38,607 nt of DNA from Elusimicrobiota bacterium. Its GTDB lineage: Bacteria; Elusimicrobiota; Elusimicrobia; UBA1565; UBA9628. The translations under genes were made by a program, and so were the position numbers. A model generated the notes under the pieces. It saw nothing but the letters and a program-made list of their open reading frames with translations. It was not told the DNA's origin and searched no databases. This document shows, piece after piece, positions 32,822-38,607 of the stretch (within the stretch, counting starts at the first letter, position 1; each line of letters begins with the position of its first letter). The DNA lies in the NCBI GenBank assembly GCA_023700845.1, contig JAMPYD010000002.1, positions 1 through 38,607 on the forward strand. Reading direction: 5' to 3'.

Positions 32822-33402
32822 GGCTCGCGCTCGCGCTGAGCCTGGCCCTGGCGTCGCCGGCACCCGCCGCCGCCCCGCACCGGCCCGCCGAGCATGGCGA
32901 GCACTACCTCCCGGTCACGCTCGGCCCGGAGTACATCGAGCTCGTGACCCAGCTGCGCGCCAAGAGCGGGGCCAAGCCGGATTTCGAGTACCGGCAGACC
33001 GTGCTCAAGGGTCTGCGCTTGAACGAATCCGTCGACCGGGAGCAGGCTCCGGGCGGCCACACCGCGGCCCTCATCGTCGTTCGCGACGCGAAGGACAAGA
33101 AGCGCGCCCGCGCGCTGGCGCGGGAGGTGCTCGAGGCGGAGGACTGGGCCGACGTCGCCAAGACCCTGGCGGCGCGGACCTTGACCGTCGCGGAGCATCT
33201 GAAGGCCGTGAGCAAGAACGTCGACTACATCAACAGCCATGTCTCGCCGGGCTACGTGACGGTCGACGTCGTCTGGGTCGAGCGGCAGCTCCAACGGGAC
33301 CTGGACGGCGTCGTCGCGGCGCTCTACCTCGCCCGCTCGCCGCGCGGCGTCAGCAAGACCAAGGCGTCCAAGCCGTTGCCCGCCAGCGGCGTCGCGCGGT
33401 AG
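32818..33402 (+). CDS. Small secreted protein of unknown function
   Basis: 194 aa from ATG 32818, overlapping the acyl-CoA dehydrogenase stop (ATGA). Signal peptide 1-19 (ending PAAA). The mature part is mixed charged helix and strand (AEDWADVAKTLAARTLTV; GYVTVDVVWVERQLQ) without a motif I recognise. The last 79 bp overlap the convergent glycosyltransferase gene. An exported product in a CoA-metabolism operon is unexpected. Confidence 0.65.
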   Translation: MRLALALSLALASPAPAAAPHRPAEHGEHYLPVTLGPEYIELVTQLRAKSGAKPDFEYRQTVLKGLRLNESVDREQAPGGHTAALIVVRDAKDKKRARALAREVLEAEDWADVAKTLAARTLTVAEHLKAVSKNVDYINSHVSPGYVTVDVVWVERQLQRDLDGVVAALYLARSPRGVSKTKASKPLPASGVAR

Positions 33403-34765
33403 CCGGCGGAAAGCGCGCTTTCCAAGCGCGCGGCTTCCTCGGGACGCGACCGCCAGGCCCAATCCTTGTAGAGCACCAGCTCCGGGGCGGAGCCGACGCG
33501 CGCCCGCTCGGCCTCGAAGCGGGGCAGGTCCTCGAGGATCAAGAAGGCCCACGCCGCGGGGCGCCGCGCGACCTCGCGCACGAAGGACGGGTTGAACGCG
33601 GCGACGAAGGCGCGCTCCGGGATCAGCTTCGCCGAGCGCTCTAGAAAACGGCGCGAGGCCTCTCGCTCCGCGTCGGGCGGCGGCGAGCCGGCCGCGGCGA
33701 GGCCCGCCGCGAGCAGGGCCGCGGGGACGGCGGCGGGGCCCAGCGCGCCCGCGGCCGCCACGGCGAGAGGCAGCAGGACGCTCAGCGCGTAGCGGTCCTC
33801 GGTGCCCGTGTCGAAGCGCCCGCGGAAGAAGCAGTTATAAAGGAGGAAGAAGGCGGCCGACAGCGCCGCCAGGCGGGCCGCCGGGCGCTTGAGGGAGGCC
33901 GCGAGCGTCGCCGGGATGAGGATCAGCCAGAACTCCGCGCGCTCCGCGAGCCAGCGGAGGTTGGGAAGCACCTGACGTGCCAGATGGGCCAGCGGCGCGG
34001 TGGTGGAGGCGGAGTAGCCGGGAAGGGCCTCGGCGCGGTTGGAGAGGGCGATCGCGGCGGGGAAAGCGGCGCCGAGGAGCGCGGGAAGGATGACGGCGAG
34101 GGGCGCTCTCATCAGGGCGGCATAGCCGATCAAAAGGGCGTTCTCGGGACGGACCTGGATGGCGAAGGCAACGGTGCATGCCGCGAAGGCGTTGAGCCCC
34201 GGCTCCTTGTCCCGCGCGTGCAGCGCGGCGAGCGACGCGGCGATCCAGAATAAGGAGGAGCTCGTGAGGTCGCTGGCGCGTCCGTAGCTCACGGCCAGCG
34301 GCAGCGCGGCCCAGAGGAACGCAGCCGCGAGGGCGCCCTGTTCGTCATCGAATATTTCCAGCGCGGCCCAGAACACGAACAGGGCGGAGAGCGACGAGAG
34401 CAAGGCGCTCCAGAGGAAGGAGCTTCCGCCCAAGGTCAGGAACGCGGCCAGCGCGACATGATGCCCGCCGGGCCAGGTGGGGCGGCGCAGCACGTCGTAG
34501 CCGGGCAGGCCGCCAGCGAGGGTCTCGGCGAAGGTCCCCGACGCGGCGAGGTGGCGCGCGATGTCGAGGTGCTCGAACTCGTCGTAGTACACCCGGTGCG
34601 CGGAGCCCCCGGCCAGCCGCAGCGCCAGCGCCGCGAACACGAGCGCGGCGAGCAGGCGGAGGCCGCCCGGAGAGCAGCGCCGGCCCAGGCGGCCGAGCGC
34701 CGACGGCAGCAAAGCCAGCCAGCCCGCGAGCAGCAGCGCCAGCGCCGCGGGGTAGGCCGTGGACA

Positions 34766-34766
<1 letters not shown>
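33324..34766 (-). CDS. GT39/ArnT-like membrane glycosyltransferase
   Basis: 480 aa from ATG 34766, overlapping the EttA stop by one base (TGATG); the open frame upstream lies inside ettA. About ten membrane helices. The first extracytoplasmic loop carries YYDEFEHL, the acidic motif that binds metal and polyprenyl-phosphate sugar donors in the PMT/ArnT superfamily. A soluble C-terminal part (about 375-480) follows. It probably moves a sugar from a lipid carrier onto an envelope acceptor; donor and acceptor are unknown. Its 3' end overlaps the convergent secreted-protein gene by 79 bp. Confidence 0.82.
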
Positions 34767-36460
<1,694 letters not shown>

Positions 36461-36464
36461 GGGG

Positions 36465-37052
36465 TTACTCCTTCGGGGGATGGGCCTGGAGCCAGGCGCG
36501 TTGGACGGCCCAGGCGGTGACGGCGGCGAGAAGAGCGAGCGCGGCGTGCTTCGGCGGCAGCGGCAGCGAGAAGGCCTGCGCGGCGGCGAGCGCGAGGACC
36601 CCGAGCTGGACCTGCGCCGCCCCGGCGAAGGCGACGAAGGAGTCCTCGTCGGACGCGGCCATCAGCGCCAAGGGGAGCACGGTCACGCAGTAGGCCCAAA
36701 GAAGCCTCAGGAGGAAGGGGAGATGCTCGCGCTCGAGCACGGGCGAGGAGGCGGCCCAGGTCCAGGCGCACAGCGCGCCGGCCGTGAACGCGGCGGCGCC
36801 GAACGCGTACAGGCGGCCGTGGCGGCGGGCGAGCAGGTGGCCGGGAAGCAGGATCATCTGCAGGACGAGCGGCATCAGCGCGGCGCCGATGATGCCGGCC
36901 GCGAGGAGCTTGAGCTCGTCGGCGACGACGAGCCAGACCGCGGTCGGCAAGGTCAGCCACGAGGAGAGGTAGAGGGCGATCCGGCCGCGCTCGGCGGCGC
37001 GCTTCCACTCCGGAGGAACGCGCAGGAAGGACAGCGGCAATTTCGCGGTCAT
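36465..37052 (-). CDS. Multi-pass membrane protein of unknown function
   Basis: 195 aa from ATG 37052, overlapping the HAD gene stop (ATGA). About six membrane helices with a short basic N-terminal tail (VPPEWKRAAERGR) and C-terminal AWLQAHPPKE. No family recognised. It lies inside the CoA-transferase to glycosyltransferase operon. Confidence 0.72.
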   Translation of the reverse strand: MTAKLPLSFLRVPPEWKRAAERGRIALYLSSWLTLPTAVWLVVADELKLLAAGIIGAALMPLVLQMILLPGHLLARRHGRLYAFGAAAFTAGALCAWTWAASSPVLEREHLPFLLRLLWAYCVTVLPLALMAASDEDSFVAFAGAAQVQLGVLALAAAQAFSLPLPPKHAALALLAAVTAWAVQRAWLQAHPPKE

Positions 37053-37804
37053 TTGGCCGGCTCCCGCCCGTGAAACAGCAGCGCGGCGCTGCGGGCGTCG
37101 GCGGCCTCGCTCATGACCTCTTTGAAGGCGCGGACCTTCTCGTCGGCCGCGCCGTAGCGGAACGCGACGCAGGGAATCCCGGCGGCCGTCATCACCGCGT
37201 CCACGCTCCGCGCGTGATGGGGCTTGTCGTCGACGAAGACGACGCGCGTGGGGCGCAGGGCGATCTTGTCCAGGAAGGACAGCAGGGCCTCGCCCTTGTC
37301 GGGGCCGTCCCCGACGAAGAACACCCCGCGGCTGTAAAGGCCTTTCGGGCCGGCGGGCATGTCCTCCTTGGCGACGGCGCTCGCCGCCAGGTCCAGGCCG
37401 ATCGCCTTGAGCTGCCCGAAGGTGGCCGGCGCGTCCTCGGGGCCGCGCGCCGTCAGCACCAGGATCTTGAGCCCGCGCTTCTGCTGCTCGCGCACGAGGA
37501 TCGGCGTCAGGTCCTCGACGGGCTTCACCTTGACCGAGCCGAGCATGCGGGTCCAGAGCGCGCCGGCCTGCGCCTCGGCGGCGGCCTCGTCGAGCCCGTC
37601 GCGCCGCAGCGCCTTGACGATGTAGTCGTACCACTGGTCCGAGCCGATGTTGCCGGACGGCTCGACGAGCGTGTTGTCGAGGTCGAACACGAGCAAGGTC
37701 GTCGGGCGGATCTCGGGGAGGATCTCCGACATCGACTTGATCTCGCGCACCTCCGCGCGGGCGCCGAGGGCCGGCAGGAGGAGGGCGAGCGCGAGGACGA
37801 TCAT
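37049..37804 (-). CDS. Exported HAD-superfamily protein (DUF2608-like)
   Basis: 251 aa from ATG 37804 (ATGA overlap with the CoA-transferase stop). Signal peptide 1-17 (ending GARA), then a HAD fold: motif I VFDLDNTLVE with nucleophile D41 and D43, motif II T118 (LVLTARG) and motif IV VVFVDDKPHH with D192/D193. Layout and length match the DUF2608 group of secreted HAD proteins. Likely a periplasmic phosphatase; substrate unknown. Confidence 0.82.
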   Translation of the reverse strand: MIVLALALLLPALGARAEVREIKSMSEILPEIRPTTLLVFDLDNTLVEPSGNIGSDQWYDYIVKALRRDGLDEAAAEAQAGALWTRMLGSVKVKPVEDLTPILVREQQKRGLKILVLTARGPEDAPATFGQLKAIGLDLAASAVAKEDMPAGPKGLYSRGVFFVGDGPDKGEALLSFLDKIALRPTRVVFVDDKPHHARSVDAVMTAAGIPCVAFRYGAADEKVRAFKEVMSEAADARSAALLFHGREPAK

Positions 37805-38538
37805 TTGATGTGGAGCCGCTTCGGATCGAGCTTGGTCCGAAGCAGGTCGATTTCCTTGAGGGACGGGAGGGCGACCTCGGCGAGGCGGGGCGCCTTCTTG
37901 AGGGCCCAGCCGACGTTCTCCTGGACCTTCTCGAAGGTCACGCCGGGGTAGAGGGCGGTCAAGGTCAGCTCCCCGGTCTCGTCGGGCTCGAGGATGCCCA
38001 TATTGGTGATGACCTTCTTCACCCGCTTGCCGTTGGAGGTGATGAAGTCCACCTTGTCGGGGAAGGCGCGCTTGTCGAGCTTGGTCACGATCAGCACGCG
38101 CTGGGCGTGCTGGGCGATCTCGCACGCGCCGCCGGAGCCGGGCAGGCGCACCTTCGGGGAGGCGTAGGGGCCCACGGCCGTCGTGTTGATGTTGCCGCGC
38201 TTGTCGACCTGCGCCCCGCCGAGGAAGCCGATCTGGATCTTGCCGTTCTGCAGGAAGCTCTGAAAAATATCGGACATCGAGGTGACCATCAGCGAGCCGG
38301 TGACGAGCGCGGGGTCCCCGATCGAGGGGGGCACGCGGTCGGGCACGGCGCCGACGGCGCCCGACTCGTAGATCAAGGTCATGTTCGGGGCGTGCGTGGC
38401 GCGGGCGAGGTTGCAGGCCAGGTTCGGCAGGCCGATGCCCACGAACACCACGTCTCCGTCGCCGATCTCGCGCGCGGCCAGCACGCACATGAGCTCGTTG
38501 AGGGTGTAATCGGTCGAGGCGTCGGTGGCGGCGGTCAT
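37801..38538 (-). CDS. CoA-transferase, beta subunit (GctB-like)
   Basis: 245 aa, right for the B subunit of family I CoA-transferases. Landmarks: GIGLPNLA (35-42), YESGAVGA with candidate catalytic glutamate E58, and GGAQVDKRGNINTT (107-120). The partner alpha subunit is normally encoded immediately upstream, but here the gene begins directly after a promoter-like sequence and the remaining 69 bp of the window hold only an inverted repeat. The downstream genes are unrelated (HAD, membrane protein, EttA, glycosyltransferase). The acid acceptor (glutaconate, 3-oxo acid or steroid-ring type) is not readable. Confidence 0.88.
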   Translation of the reverse strand: MTAATDASTDYTLNELMCVLAAREIGDGDVVFVGIGLPNLACNLARATHAPNMTLIYESGAVGAVPDRVPPSIGDPALVTGSLMVTSMSDIFQSFLQNGKIQIGFLGGAQVDKRGNINTTAVGPYASPKVRLPGSGGACEIAQHAQRVLIVTKLDKRAFPDKVDFITSNGKRVKKVITNMGILEPDETGELTLTALYPGVTFEKVQENVGWALKKAPRLAEVALPSLKEIDLLRTKLDPKRLHIK

Positions 38539-38544
38539 GCCGGC

Positions 38545-38550
38545 ATTTTA
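38545..38550 (-). promoter_or_regulatory. -10 box, leaderless pattern (CoA-transferase operon)
   Basis: TAAAAT on the minus strand, 6 nt before ATG 38538. The expected -35 position (about 38567-38574) falls in the left arm of the inverted repeat 38564-38597. Confidence 0.5.
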
Positions 38551-38563
38551 GCGTTTTTACTAC

Positions 38564-38597
38564 TGATAATCACTAGTTCCGGGACGAGTGATTATCA
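38564..38597. promoter_or_regulatory. Perfect 11-bp inverted repeat, candidate operator
   Basis: Arms TGATAATCACT (38564-38574) and AGTGATTATCA (38587-38597) are perfect inverse complements with a 12-nt spacer. The proximal arm coincides with the -35 region of the CoA-transferase promoter, a typical place for a dimeric repressor site. AT-rich arms stand out in this GC-rich DNA. A role as a hairpin or as the operator of a divergent regulator beyond the window is possible. Confidence 0.6.
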
Positions 38598-38607
38598 ATA
38601 GCGAGGC

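Overview
This is a gene-dense, very GC-rich window from a Gram-negative (diderm) bacterium. No gap between genes exceeds about 130 bp. The diderm call rests on two TolC-type outer-membrane factors, an RND pump, lipoproteins and many signal peptides. The Ala/Pro/Leu-rich secreted proteins and the overall gene mix recall high-GC free-living Elusimicrobiota. That assignment is an inference; no rRNA or other phylogenetic marker is present.

Layout. 1-2096 (-): a polar amino-acid ABC importer (ATPase plus a fused binding protein-permease cut by the window edge). 2160-3158 (-): an unknown secreted/membrane protein. 3289-8693 (+): a five-gene MacAB-TolC-like exporter with a hairpin-less adaptor and two tandem permeases. 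8724-9602 (-): an orphan membrane protein. 9649-10905 (-): a caspase-fold lipoprotein. 10955-17029 (-): rfbC, an unknown gene, a TolC and an RND pump with no adaptor gene. 17057-24561: a signalling island of three histidine kinases, four response regulators and a TPR lipoprotein. 24648-25103 (+): a small secreted beta-rich protein. 25092-26453 (-): a divergent KamA-family radical SAM enzyme. 26471-28164: a REP-associated (Y1) transposase plus a 3-hydroxybutyrate dehydrogenase, bounded by 34-bp inverted repeats that match at 33 positions. 28165-30728 (-): two alpha/beta hydrolase-like proteins. 30823-33402 (+): 3-hydroxybutyryl-CoA dehydrogenase, acyl-CoA dehydrogenase and a secreted protein. 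33324-38538 (-): an operon of CoA-transferase beta subunit, HAD protein, membrane protein, EttA and a GT39-like glycosyltransferase.

Two signals stand out. First, of 18 genes that look like transcription-unit heads, 14 have a TATAAT-like hexamer only 4-7 nt (nine times exactly 6 nt) before the start codon, so their mRNAs should be leaderless. Shine-Dalgarno sequences are found mainly before operon-internal genes. Second, the transposase/dehydrogenase block is framed by three related palindromic repeats, two of which sit at the same place relative to the -10 box of a neighbouring gene. Functionally the window combines export and efflux, a dense two-component hub, and C4 acid/CoA metabolism (3-hydroxybutyrate dehydrogenase, Hbd, acyl-CoA dehydrogenase, CoA-transferase).
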